Source of the DNA: JAJDFU01 sp964641965
GTDB lineage: Bacteria; Bacteroidota; Bacteroidia; Chitinophagales; Saprospiraceae
Direction: 5' to 3'
Assembly (NCBI GenBank): GCA_964641965.1
Contig: CAZXLD010000031.1
Span: 1 to 55,469, forward strand
Length of the DNA: 55,469 bases
Shown here piece by piece: positions 17,846 to 26,381 of this stretch. Positions within the stretch are counted from its first letter, which is position 1; the number at the start of each line of letters is the position of its first letter. The notes beneath the pieces were generated by a model. That model did no database searches and was not told the origin of the DNA. It was given only the letters and a program-made list of their open reading frames with translations. A program made the position numbers and the translations under genes.

Positions 17846-18871
17846 ATGAAACTTCCCTTTCCCATCGTACTCACCTTTCTCCTTGCAGGGGCAGGCTTAT
17901 TATCCTGCGTCACTCAGGAAAAATATCAGGAAGTTGTTCAAGAAAGGGATACCTTCAAAAAAGACGCCCTGGCTTTGGATTCCATAAACCGGGTATTGGG
18001 TGGGTTGGAAGAAGACAATCTGAATACCAATTCCTATTCCGGCCTGCTCCTGCGCGAAATTGAGCAATTGACCGTAACTAATAAAAACCTGCATACCAAC
18101 TACCAAAAGCTCCTTACCCAGGTTAAATCCTATTCCGATTTATCAGAAGGAGGTGGTTCCACCCTGGCCCAACCGGATCAGGAAGTGCAACAATCATTGG
18201 AAGCTTACCAGTCGGCGCTACAGGAAAAAGACCTGGTTATCCAACAATTACAGCAGCAGCTACAGCAACAGGTAACCCTCAATTCGGAATCCAAATCCCG
18301 TGGCGGCGGAGGTACCTTCGGACCGGCAAATAGCAATCCGAATGAATCCTGTGAAATCATTCAACAGGAAGGTGCAGGAATGATGGCTCAATTGAGGCAG
18401 CTACATTTTAACGTAGGTCAGGCCCTTTCTGGCTATAGCAGTAGTGAATCTCCCGTCGAACTCTCTAATCCCTCTACCCGACTTACCATTAAAGTGAAAG
18501 CTGATTTCCTATTGGTACCAGGCAGTGCTCAACTCACCCAAAATGGTAGATCGGCTTTGGGGCGTTTGGCTCAATTAGTACAACCCTTCAATCAATTAGA
18601 TCTTTATATCGAATCCTACCCTGAAACGAACCTGGTAAGCGCTTGGGAACAAAGTGCTCTTACCTCTGCATTAATTGCCAAGGAGCTTTCCCTAAATGGA
18701 GTTCGTCCTGATATCTTGTACCCGACCGGAAAACCTTATCCTGGGCAAGACCCCATGGGAGGTAGCCTTGCCGGCTCCGTGCTGTTTATTTTCAAACCCA
18801 AATACGAAGAACTCCACCAAAAAGTTTACAACCCCAATAACGCCAACGCAGGCATCAATCGAGGTCGATAA
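17846..18871 (+). CDS. Coiled-coil lipoprotein with degenerate OmpA-like C-terminal domain
   Basis: 341 residues. The lipobox GLLSC gives a lipidated Cys21. Residues about 25-150 are heptad-rich with many Gln (IQQLQQQLQQQV), a likely coiled coil. A Gly/Asn-rich linker leads to an OmpA/MotB-like domain (about 210-320): LTIKVKADFLLVPGSAQLTQ and ALGRLAQLVQPFNQLDLYIESY. The diaminopimelate-binding Asp and Arg of true OmpA domains seem missing, since the HTD position reads SYPE and the conserved Arg position falls in ALTSALIAKEL. It may therefore not hold peptidoglycan. It lies between the RlpA-SPOR gene and the DUF6438 gene, suggesting an envelope function. Confidence 0.75.
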   Translation: MKLPFPIVLTFLLAGAGLLSCVTQEKYQEVVQERDTFKKDALALDSINRVLGGLEEDNLNTNSYSGLLLREIEQLTVTNKNLHTNYQKLLTQVKSYSDLSEGGGSTLAQPDQEVQQSLEAYQSALQEKDLVIQQLQQQLQQQVTLNSESKSRGGGGTFGPANSNPNESCEIIQQEGAGMMAQLRQLHFNVGQALSGYSSSESPVELSNPSTRLTIKVKADFLLVPGSAQLTQNGRSALGRLAQLVQPFNQLDLYIESYPETNLVSAWEQSALTSALIAKELSLNGVRPDILYPTGKPYPGQDPMGGSLAGSVLFIFKPKYEELHQKVYNPNNANAGINRGR

Positions 18872-18886
18872 GGTCCTATTGTCACC

Positions 18887-19666
18887 ATGAAAACGTTCCA
18901 TCCAGCACCCCAATTTTTGAGGCGATTCCTCCCAGGTTGCCTGTGTCTATTGTTTTGGGCAGCTACATCCTGCAAGACGCTCAAACTACCACCCAATGAT
19001 GAAAGTAGTCTAGACCAATGGGTTGTTTTGGATAAAGGGTCTTGCTTTGGCGATTGTTCCATGTATACCCTGACGCTATTCAAAAATGGCTTCGCCAAAT
19101 TTGAAGGAAAGGAAAATGCGGTGCGGCAAGGATTGTATTTTCGATATTTGAAGGCCGAGGAAATGGAACAGGTCGAAAATGCTTTTAACGAAATCCCATT
19201 TGACTCTTTTCAAGATCACTACATTAGCCAAGTCCCTGATCTTCAGACCGTGAGTATAACCCTTTTCCCAGATGAAGGCTATCCCAAAACGGTAAAGGGA
19301 AAAGAGAATCGGCCGCCGGACATTCTTGACCTGGAAGATAAATTGTCCAGTTTGGCCCTTACCGGATCCTGGAATGAATACAAAGGAGGCTTGTTCAACG
19401 CCGGTGGAGATGGGGAAATGGTAGTGGAAGAACCCCCAAAGGAGATAATTGTACAACTCCAGGAAAATGTAGACCCCAAAAAATGGATAAATAAATTCAT
19501 TGGTGCCAAGATGCAGCTCGTCCGCCAAATTGCGCCCAATTCCAATTATTATCTAATGTCTTTCGATCCCGAAGCTCGCAATCCGGAACGCTTGCTCGAA
19601 TTGGTTCGATCCGATCCGGAGGTCATTGGCGCCCAATTTAATCAAACCGTCCAGTCCAGAAATTAA
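18887..19666 (+). CDS. DUF6438 lipoprotein with a possible protease-propeptide-like C-terminal domain
   Basis: 259 residues with lipobox ATSC (Cys29). The first domain (about 44-160) contains KGSCFGDCSMYTLTLFKNG, the CxxxC-type opening of DUF6438, whose function is unknown. After a linker, residues about 185-255 (EIIVQLQENVDPKKWINKF to VIGAQFNQTV) resemble the inhibitor/propeptide fold of subtilisin-like proteases, although no protease domain follows. The gene starts 15 bp after the coiled-coil lipoprotein, so the two are very likely co-transcribed. Its TAA overlaps the stop of the convergent eboF gene within a shared TTAA. Confidence 0.75.
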   Translation: MKTFHPAPQFLRRFLPGCLCLLFWAATSCKTLKLPPNDESSLDQWVVLDKGSCFGDCSMYTLTLFKNGFAKFEGKENAVRQGLYFRYLKAEEMEQVENAFNEIPFDSFQDHYISQVPDLQTVSITLFPDEGYPKTVKGKENRPPDILDLEDKLSSLALTGSWNEYKGGLFNAGGDGEMVVEEPPKEIIVQLQENVDPKKWINKFIGAKMQLVRQIAPNSNYYLMSFDPEARNPERLLELVRSDPEVIGAQFNQTVQSRN

Positions 19667-21054
19667 CTGGCAGTCGAGCTGGCTACCTGCATGCCAAGTT
19701 GGGCCAGAATATAGTGTTGGATATCGGTTGGGGAGAGGCGATCATCCAGACCGGGTTGGTCGGAGATATAAACAGGATGATCCATTGAATCTTCGGGAAT
19801 ACGTCCGTGAGAACCTTTTACCAGCTTGGCATCTAGCGGAATCAAGTCCATTAGGTACCGAAAGCCTAGTTTTTTCTTCAGTAGCCGCCAGCCTGCTGCA
19901 GCCATGGGCACCTTGAATTTAGGATCCACAAACATTTCCACCGGATCAAATCCGGGTTTTCGATGAATATCGACCGTGCGGGCAAAGTCTGGAGCCGATT
20001 GATCGTCTAACCAAAAATAATAGGTAAACCAGGAGTCGGAATCCGCTACCGCTACCAAATCTCCGGAACGGTAATGATTGAGGTGATAAAGCTCCTGCTC
20101 CTTTTTATCCAACAACAACTCCACTCCCGGCACCCCTTGTAATAGCTGCTGCACCAATGGAATATCCGCTGGATCTTTTACGTAAATGTGTGCAATCTGG
20201 TGGTCTGCTACGGCAAACGCACGACTTGCACCCGCATCCAGCAATTCCCACTGCTGCTCTCGGCGCAGGGCTAGCCAACCCGCTTCCCGAAGGATTCGAT
20301 TCAGATGGACCGGCTGCCGAACCGGCGTAATTCCATATTCAGAAAGCAAAATGACCCGGCACCCTTCTCCCTCAAAAAAGGAAACCAGTTTCTGTATCTC
20401 GCCATCAATCTCCTTCAGGTCTGAAGAAATGGAAGGATGGTCCCAGCCATGCCGCTGCAAATTGTAATCCAAATGGGGCAGGTAAATCAAAGTCAGTGTC
20501 GGCCTGTATTTCTGAAACGTGTATACAGCAGCGTCAGCAATCCAGGCGGAAGAGACAATAGAGGTATTTGGACCCCAGAATTTGAAAAGCGGGAATTGAC
20601 CCAATTCTGCCTGTAGCTCGTCCCTCAAAGCCGCAGGATGGGAATAGACATCCGGGATTTTAAGGCCGTTGGCCAAATAGTTAGGCCGTGGAGTTACGGC
20701 ATAGTCGACCGAGGAATACATATTGTACCACCAGAAGAGGTTGGCACAAGTGAAAGAAGGATTAATTGATTTAGCCACATCCCAGATCTTGGGCGCTTCC
20801 ACCAAGGCGTTAGACTGCCTCCAGAATTTAATTTCCTTTTCCGTTTTGAAAAACCACCCATTGGCAACGATGCCATGTGTAGAAGGCCAAGTTCCTGTCA
20901 GGTAAGTGGACTGTGCAGAGCAGGTAACCGCAGGAAGTACCGGCTGAACAGTTCGCACTGGCTTATTGGTGATCCATTGTTGTAAGAAAGGGGTATGTGA
21001 TCCAATGTGCCGTTTGGAGAGACCGACCACATTAAGTACTACCGTTGGTTGCAT
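19663..21054 (-). CDS. eboF: EboF: alkaline phosphatase/nucleotide pyrophosphatase family protein
   Basis: 463 residues of the type I phosphodiesterase/nucleotide pyrophosphatase superfamily. The nucleophile is probably Thr44 in PAVTCSAQSTYLTG. The metal site continues with PHLDYNLQRHG, LSEYGITPV and the C-terminal KGSHGRIP. Such enzymes hydrolyse phosphodiester or phosphate monoester bonds using two zinc ions; the ebo substrate is not known. No signal peptide is visible, which suggests a cytoplasmic location. It is the last gene of the ebo cluster and overlaps the end of eboE by 23 bp, so translation is probably coupled. Confidence 0.85.
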   Translation of the reverse strand: MQPTVVLNVVGLSKRHIGSHTPFLQQWITNKPVRTVQPVLPAVTCSAQSTYLTGTWPSTHGIVANGWFFKTEKEIKFWRQSNALVEAPKIWDVAKSINPSFTCANLFWWYNMYSSVDYAVTPRPNYLANGLKIPDVYSHPAALRDELQAELGQFPLFKFWGPNTSIVSSAWIADAAVYTFQKYRPTLTLIYLPHLDYNLQRHGWDHPSISSDLKEIDGEIQKLVSFFEGEGCRVILLSEYGITPVRQPVHLNRILREAGWLALRREQQWELLDAGASRAFAVADHQIAHIYVKDPADIPLVQQLLQGVPGVELLLDKKEQELYHLNHYRSGDLVAVADSDSWFTYYFWLDDQSAPDFARTVDIHRKPGFDPVEMFVDPKFKVPMAAAGWRLLKKKLGFRYLMDLIPLDAKLVKGSHGRIPEDSMDHPVYISDQPGLDDRLSPTDIQHYILAQLGMQVASSTAS

Positions 21055-22228
21055 AATGCTCTTTTACCCAATTTAACTCACGGGTGATGGAGGTAGTCAG
21101 ATCTACCTGGAGACCAAGTGGAAGTACTTCCCAGGTATAGGTTTCCACCTCCAGATGTGTTTTGACATTCCTCTTTTTCAACTCTTTGAACACCCTGAGA
21201 ATATCTGCTTGCGTGGAAGATAATACGCCATAATCCTTTATAAAAATAGGCACATGAAAATGTACCCGCCACTGGCCGGGTCTGGGCTTTTGTCGCCAGG
21301 ATTTAATGGCCTGATCCAAATCCTGAAATTTTTCGAGGGTACCGTTACTCCTTTCAATAACTACCTGATGTAAATAGGTAGATTCTTCAAATGCATTCAG
21401 GGCAGCAACCCGGGCTTCTGAATCCCGATCCCTACCAGAAATCATGGTCTTTAAGGCTGAACTGACTTGTACCTTGCCGATTTTAATGCCGTTGGCAGTT
21501 AGGTGGTCCATGGCTTTACCGTGGGATTCAAATTCGACGGCAAAATGGCAAACGTCATAGCAAACACAGCAATACCTACTGATGGCCGCACGGCCTGGTG
21601 TGTGTGCCCCCTTCCCAAAAAGCCATTGATCAAAAAACTGAATGAGTTCCGTAGAATTTTCCAATAAACCGTCAGGCTCCGGTTCAATGTCGAGATGAAT
21701 GTAGGTGCCTGTCTGTTCTTCCAGCATTGCCAGTTCACCTATCAGCGTCAACAAATGGTGAGTACTCTTCCGCTTGACTTCCTCCTGAGCTAATGGTCGA
21801 TGCCAGTGCCGGTAGGATAAGGGAGAAGTGGAAATACTGCCCTCCATTCCTTCAGGCAATAAATAAGCTAAAATTTGGATCAGGTTCCGGGTATATTCAA
21901 GTCGGTCTATCGTCGTCCAATCCGGATAGTGGACCCGATCTTTTACCCGGGTGTGGTGGAAATCTCCGTAAGGAAACCCATTCAAGGTGAAAACATACAG
22001 TCCGTTGGCTTGAAGCCAGGTTTTTAGCCTTTGGAGCTCTTCGCCCTGAATCAATTCTTCAGCAGCTTGGGCTCCAATCCGAAGACCTAAGCCAAAGGGT
22101 ACATCCGGGGCAAGTTTAGCCTTGAGAGAAGTAATATAATTTTCCAAACCAGCTTGAATGGCTGCCCAGGATTCCCCAGCATGAATATTAGTGCAGTAGG
22201 TGAGATGGGAGCCGTCTGGTAAGCGCAT
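21032..22228 (-). CDS. eboE: EboE: TIM-barrel (sugar isomerase-like) metabolite traffic protein
   Basis: 398 residues beginning MRLPDGSHLTYCTNIHAGE, the typical EboE opening. It has a xylose-isomerase-like TIM-barrel pattern: GLGLRIGAQAAEEL, VFTLNGFPYGDFH, YIHLDIEPEPDGLLE, VCYDVCHFAVEFE and FHVPIF are candidate strand ends, with acidic and histidine residues suited to metal binding. The name 'metabolite traffic protein' comes from the requirement for ebo genes in scytonemin precursor export in a cyanobacterium. The chemistry is not established. It overlaps eboF and begins 3 bp after the eboD stop. Confidence 0.85.
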   Translation of the reverse strand: MRLPDGSHLTYCTNIHAGESWAAIQAGLENYITSLKAKLAPDVPFGLGLRIGAQAAEELIQGEELQRLKTWLQANGLYVFTLNGFPYGDFHHTRVKDRVHYPDWTTIDRLEYTRNLIQILAYLLPEGMEGSISTSPLSYRHWHRPLAQEEVKRKSTHHLLTLIGELAMLEEQTGTYIHLDIEPEPDGLLENSTELIQFFDQWLFGKGAHTPGRAAISRYCCVCYDVCHFAVEFESHGKAMDHLTANGIKIGKVQVSSALKTMISGRDRDSEARVAALNAFEESTYLHQVVIERSNGTLEKFQDLDQAIKSWRQKPRPGQWRVHFHVPIFIKDYGVLSSTQADILRVFKELKKRNVKTHLEVETYTWEVLPLGLQVDLTTSITRELNWVKEHYATNGST

Positions 22229-22231
22229 AGA

Positions 22232-23401
22232 TTATCCGACCGGAGTTATTGTTGGTGTAAATTGTTTCAATCGAAGCATTGCCTTTTCGACCAGGCTTTG
22301 CTCCATCGCATGTACTTCCACCCCGACCCCAATACGATCGAGGAGCATTATTGTCAATTGCCCGCCAAGGTGTTCTCTAAACTCCTGAAGACCTTCCCAC
22401 AACAACGACTCACCCCTTTCATTCAACTGCTCCAATTCCGGATGGAAAAGTTGGAACCCCAATTGGTCAAAGAGATCGAGTACGCGCCTGGACTCCTGTG
22501 CGGTGAGGCGACCTTCAAGTTCAGAATAAACCACATCCAAGGCTATACCAATCGCTACGGCCTCGCCGTGACGGAGTTCATAATCCGTGAGCTGCTCCAG
22601 CTTATGCGCGGCCCAATGTCCAAAATCCAAAGGCCTGGAAGATCCCAATTCGAAAGGATCACCACCTGCGATATGATCCATATGCAATCGAGCACATACT
22701 TCAATCAGGTACTCCATTGCTTGTTCATCCCGATTGGCCAAATCCTGAGCATTAAATTCCAGCCATTCGAAAAAACCAGCATCCTTGATCAAGCTCACTT
22801 TTACCGCCTCTGAAATACCAGCTCGCCAGTCTCGTTCGTCGAGGGTATGGAGGAAGTCAAAATCATTTAGTACCGCTACAGGTGGTGCAAAACTGCCAAT
22901 GAAGTTCTTTTTTCCGAAATAGTTAATTCCGTTTTTAACACCGACCCCTGAATCGTTTTGAGAAAGTATTGTCGTCGGAATCCGAATATGGCGAACACCG
23001 CGATGCGCGATAGCTGCTGCAAATCCAGCCATATCCAAAACAGCACCCCCACCAATGGCTATCAAATAGGAGTGACGATCAATTTGGCGCGACTCAATAG
23101 CTTCCAACAACATCTGAACCCATTCAAATCTGTTTTTTACTTGCTCTCCACCCTCTACCACCAGGACCTCTCCCCGTTTATTCAACCCGGAATACTGCTT
23201 GCAATAGGCATCGATTTCCTTCTTTAGATTCGGATGAGCTTCATCTACTCCGCTATCTACTACAAACAATAGCCGGATAGCACCTTTTTCCAGATCGAAT
23301 AAGCTGGCAAAAAGAGGGTTTTCTAAGTGAAAAAGACCTCTGCAAAAGTGTACATCGTATGTGAAGTTGACAGAGAAGGTCTGATGAATTTTACGTTGCA
23401 T
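22232..23401 (-). CDS. eboD: EboD: 3-dehydroquinate synthase-like enzyme
   Basis: The reading frame opens as far up as 23647, but that part overlaps eboC and reads as noise. The ATG at 23401 (MQRKIHQTFSVNFTYDVHF), 8 bp after the eboC stop, gives a 389-residue protein. It has the sugar-phosphate cyclase signature: NAD-binding LIAIGGGAVLDMAGFAA (about 113-129), IRIPTTILSQNDSGVG, FGKKNFIGSF, and the zinc-ligand region RPLDFGHWAAHKLE...LRHGEAVAIG. It is a paralogue or relative of AroB, with divergent active-site stretches, so a substrate other than DAHP is likely. Confidence 0.85.
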   Translation of the reverse strand: MQRKIHQTFSVNFTYDVHFCRGLFHLENPLFASLFDLEKGAIRLLFVVDSGVDEAHPNLKKEIDAYCKQYSGLNKRGEVLVVEGGEQVKNRFEWVQMLLEAIESRQIDRHSYLIAIGGGAVLDMAGFAAAIAHRGVRHIRIPTTILSQNDSGVGVKNGINYFGKKNFIGSFAPPVAVLNDFDFLHTLDERDWRAGISEAVKVSLIKDAGFFEWLEFNAQDLANRDEQAMEYLIEVCARLHMDHIAGGDPFELGSSRPLDFGHWAAHKLEQLTDYELRHGEAVAIGIALDVVYSELEGRLTAQESRRVLDLFDQLGFQLFHPELEQLNERGESLLWEGLQEFREHLGGQLTIMLLDRIGVGVEVHAMEQSLVEKAMLRLKQFTPTITPVG

Positions 23402-23409
23402 AAGCTTAC

Positions 23410-24315
23410 TCAAGTTACGGCATACAGCCTTGCCAATCCTGCCGATATAGGCAATAGAGCCAGGATGATCAGGCCGTATGGCCAACCCTGGAAAATGCAT
23501 CCCCATGCTGCATTCATTGGGATCAACCCCAACACGCCCCACTTTACCGCATTGCCAATTAGGGCAGGCTGAGGATTTTGGAAAGCCTGGATTAAAGGTG
23601 GAAATACAACACCAACAAATAATAAAACAAAAATAAAAGAGAGCCAAGATAGTTCACCTAAGTACAATGCACTTCCTGACAAAACGGTTACGATCAGTAA
23701 ATAGCCAAGTCCGGCAAGTAACAATGAAAGCCTCCCACCACCACTCACCTCGCCCCGACTAACCAACGTAACCGCAGCAATAAATACCAAAGGCACTAAC
23801 CCAACGGGCCAAAGTACGCTCAGCGAACCGAAAGCAGAGGCACCAAGCAATAGGTTTCCAGCTCTGCAACTCCCCATGGTGAGTGGTCCCCATAATGGAT
23901 GCGATTTAGTAACAGCATCGTATGTAACTGCAAGAAAGGCAACTACAGCTGCTGTAAGGGCACTCAACCAGCCTGAGCAGGCAGCAAACATAACTCCCGC
24001 CAGCAAGAAGGTAATCCCGGCATACAAGGCTACATTGAATGGTATTGCCCCCGCTGGCAAGGGACGTTCCGGCCTTTCTTGCCGGTCGAGCTCCAGATCA
24101 AAAACATCGTTCAACGTAATTCCACCTGCATATAAACACAAGGTGGATAAGAGTAAGGGAAGTAATAATGGGAGCGGCCAAGATGCCCCTCCGTGGAAAA
24201 ACAGGCCAATGCCAAATCCTGCGATGACATCTGCAGCAGCCGTTACCATATTGGCCGGCCGCATTAAACGCAATAAAACAGATATCCGAAATACAGGCGG
24301 TTTGCCGGCCATCAA
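23410..24315 (-). CDS. eboC: EboC: UbiA-like membrane prenyltransferase
   Basis: 301 residues with about eight hydrophobic helices. The first aspartate-rich motif, NDVFDLELDRQERPERPLP (residues 69-87), is a textbook UbiA site for binding prenyl diphosphate through magnesium. The second site is less canonical, around TYDAVTKSHPLWGPL. UbiA enzymes attach a prenyl chain to an aromatic or other acceptor, which makes this the likely membrane-anchoring step of the ebo product. The ATG overlaps the end of eboB by 4 bp. The eboD start follows after 8 bp. Confidence 0.87.
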   Translation of the reverse strand: MMAGKPPVFRISVLLRLMRPANMVTAAADVIAGFGIGLFFHGGASWPLPLLLPLLLSTLCLYAGGITLNDVFDLELDRQERPERPLPAGAIPFNVALYAGITFLLAGVMFAACSGWLSALTAAVVAFLAVTYDAVTKSHPLWGPLTMGSCRAGNLLLGASAFGSLSVLWPVGLVPLVFIAAVTLVSRGEVSGGGRLSLLLAGLGYLLIVTVLSGSALYLGELSWLSFIFVLLFVGVVFPPLIQAFQNPQPALIGNAVKWGVLGLIPMNAAWGCIFQGWPYGLIILALLPISAGLARLYAVT

Positions 24316-25244
24316 TTAATGATCAATTCAGAGGGATCCTGGGCACTCGAAATTTTTGGATCCTGACCACCTCTGAGAATGGAATTACCCAAGTATTTCT
24401 GGCGCTGATCTACCCCATTGTCTTCTAACCAATCACTTTCTTTGATTTGTCCGCTTTGGCCAAAAGCGGCCAGTGCGTTACTATACACCACCTTAATGAT
24501 ATCAGCTTCAGGTACGCCCCGCTCCCGCATCAAGGCTGCTGTTTTGGGTACTGACATGGGATCGCTAATCCCCCAATCCGCTGATGAATTGACAATGATA
24601 CGTTCCGGCCCATATTGCTTTACGATTTCAGTCATACGCTCATTACCCATTTTCGAATGTGGATAAATAGTAAAGCCCGCCCAATACCCTCGATCCAGAA
24701 CCTCTTCTACCGTTTCTTCATTGTTGTGATCTATAATCACCATGGAAGGAGATAGTCCGTGTTCCTCGCTGACATCCATACTTCGTGACGTTCCTTCCCT
24801 TTTATCTCGGTGCGGGGTATGGATCTGTACGGGTAGGGTGGCTTCCTTCGCCAATTCCAATTGCTGCCTAAAATATTTGTCTTCCGCCGCTGTCTGGTCG
24901 TCGTAACCAATTTCACCTACACCGACCACTCCTTCTTTACAAATAAATAAGGGCAATATTTCCATAACTTGTTCGGCGAGGGCCTCATTATTGGCTTCCT
25001 TGCTATTTAATCCCAGGGTGCAATAATGCTTTATTCCAAATTGGCTAGCTCGAAATCGCTCCCATCCTAGCAAAGTCATGAAATAATCCTTGAAAGACCC
25101 AAGAGTGGTTCTGGGCTGACCGAGCCAGAAAGCTGGTTCGATAACAGCTACTACACCCGCTTTAGCCATCATTTCATAATCATTAGTCGTTCGGGAAATC
25201 ATGTGCACATGCGGGTCAATGATCATACTTAGTTTCTGGTCCAT
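24312..25244 (-). CDS. eboB: EboB: TatD-like metal-dependent hydrolase
   Basis: 310 residues of the TatD/amidohydrolase TIM-barrel superfamily. The metal ligands visible are DPHVHM (His12, His14) near the start, Glu in VVGVGEIGYDDQ, His in VQIHTPHRDK, His in MVIIDHNNEET and Asp in NSSADWGISD. The complete set argues for an active hydrolase, although the substrate is unknown. Relatives are often annotated as hydrolases within ebo clusters. It lies 48 bp after eboA and overlaps eboC by 4 bp. Confidence 0.87.
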   Translation of the reverse strand: MDQKLSMIIDPHVHMISRTTNDYEMMAKAGVVAVIEPAFWLGQPRTTLGSFKDYFMTLLGWERFRASQFGIKHYCTLGLNSKEANNEALAEQVMEILPLFICKEGVVGVGEIGYDDQTAAEDKYFRQQLELAKEATLPVQIHTPHRDKREGTSRSMDVSEEHGLSPSMVIIDHNNEETVEEVLDRGYWAGFTIYPHSKMGNERMTEIVKQYGPERIIVNSSADWGISDPMSVPKTAALMRERGVPEADIIKVVYSNALAAFGQSGQIKESDWLEDNGVDQRQKYLGNSILRGGQDPKISSAQDPSELIIN

Positions 25245-25292
25245 CTAGATTTCGATTTTTATTTTAGGACAAATGGGATTGCCATTAAGTTG

Positions 25293-26174
25293 TTAGGGCT
25301 GGGTACTCCACCAGGATTTGGCTAAGGACTCCCAGCTTAGTTCTCCATCCTGGATCTGTCTGATCTCCGCTTCCAGCTTCCCATTTACTTCCAGCTGTTC
25401 CTTTTCCAGGAGCAGTAAGGCGGCCGCTTGCCGATCAAAATTCGATCCTTCAATCAGGTGCCCAATGTCTGCTTTCAGAGTGCCATCAGACTCCATGGGT
25501 GAAGTGATGGCCATCCAGATCTCAGGCGTTATATTTCTGCCTGCTGCCCAACGCTCGTGGGCATAATCCGAAATAATACGGTCTAATTCAGGATTTGCAC
25601 GCCCACGGAGACCTTGAATCCGGATGATTGGCCGCTGCATGAATGCTGTTTTTAACACCATTTGGTTCCAAGCGGCATCAGAAAGATGGGATGCAGGATA
25701 AGAATTATCCAATGCGATGGCATCAAAGACATCGGCAATATTGGTGCGGATGGCTTCAGCAGCTATGGTTGTCAGGGCATTTGGAAATGGAAACAAGGGG
25801 AAACCTTTGTATAAAGCAACCTGCTCCCCCATATCTGCAGTGTCTAGCAGGGTATTAAGTCGTTGTAAAAAGGTGGTTTCGTCCATTTCCGGTGTAGAAA
25901 GGACCAATGCGATCCGCATGAGCTGATCGATCGTAAACCGGTGGAGTTGGAGACCCCAGTTGGTTACTGCCTGCTGCTCCTGAGGAGGTGTAAAATTGAC
26001 TTGCTCCTTACCTGAATACCGCGGGACAGCACTGAAGGCCATGTAAAGAGACCTTTCTTGATGTTGCTGCACTTTTTCCACAGCTCCCATAAACCAGTCG
26101 AAAGCGGGGGACGAGCAGTTATCCTGTATCAAATCAACAAGAAAAGTGTAAATAGTTTGGTGTTTATATTCCAT
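25293..26174 (-). CDS. eboA: EboA domain protein
   Basis: 293 residues matching the EboA family: ERSLYMAFSAVPRYSGKEQ, LYKGFPLFPFPNAL, EAIRTNIADVFDAIALDNSY, AWNQMVLKTAFMQRPI and ISDYAHERWAAGRNITPE are strongly conserved-looking blocks. The protein is helical and soluble, without a signal peptide, and no catalytic function is known. It is the first gene of the six-gene cluster; upstream on the same strand lies a 53-aa membrane microprotein gene. A near-consensus TAATTTCG box (26187-26194) sits 13 nt before the ATG, too weak to call as a promoter. Confidence 0.87.
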   Translation of the reverse strand: MEYKHQTIYTFLVDLIQDNCSSPAFDWFMGAVEKVQQHQERSLYMAFSAVPRYSGKEQVNFTPPQEQQAVTNWGLQLHRFTIDQLMRIALVLSTPEMDETTFLQRLNTLLDTADMGEQVALYKGFPLFPFPNALTTIAAEAIRTNIADVFDAIALDNSYPASHLSDAAWNQMVLKTAFMQRPIIRIQGLRGRANPELDRIISDYAHERWAAGRNITPEIWMAITSPMESDGTLKADIGHLIEGSNFDRQAAALLLLEKEQLEVNGKLEAEIRQIQDGELSWESLAKSWWSTQP

Positions 26175-26215
26175 CTGTTCGGGGTCCGAAATTAGTTGAG
26201 CCTAGAAATATATTT

Positions 26216-26377
26216 TTATTTGGAAGAATGCCGCTGCCTTCGAATCAAAATAGCGATCATCAAGCCCGCAATAATAACAAAGGGTAACCAACTCCCGATC
26301 TGGTAGCCGATCCGATAACCCAGATCCGTAGTATCGGCGGCAGACTCCACCTGCCAGAGTAATAGTTCAACCTGCAT
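26216..26377 (-). CDS. 53-residue single-pass membrane microprotein
   Basis: A short ATG-to-TAA frame on the minus strand encodes 53 residues. A mildly acidic N-terminus (MQVELLLWQVESAADTTD) leads to GYRIGYQIGSW, one hydrophobic helix (LPFVIIAGLMIAILI, about 31-45) and a basic tail (RRQRHSSK). This is a typical N-out, C-in membrane microprotein by the positive-inside rule. The ATG lies 4 bp after the ABC-F stop, and the stop lies 41 bp before eboA. The tight spacing supports translation as part of that transcript. I do not recognise a named family and the function is unknown. Confidence 0.65.
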   Translation of the reverse strand: MQVELLLWQVESAADTTDLGYRIGYQIGSWLPFVIIAGLMIAILIRRQRHSSK

Positions 26378-26381
26378 TCAA

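Noticed and set aside
22262..22813. 183-codon plus-strand frame inside eboD
   Set aside because: It is the antisense shadow of eboD, whose enzyme motifs are intact.
23402..23647. N-terminal extension of eboD
   Set aside because: The extension overlaps eboC, is not family-like, and a good ATG sits 8 bp after the eboC stop.
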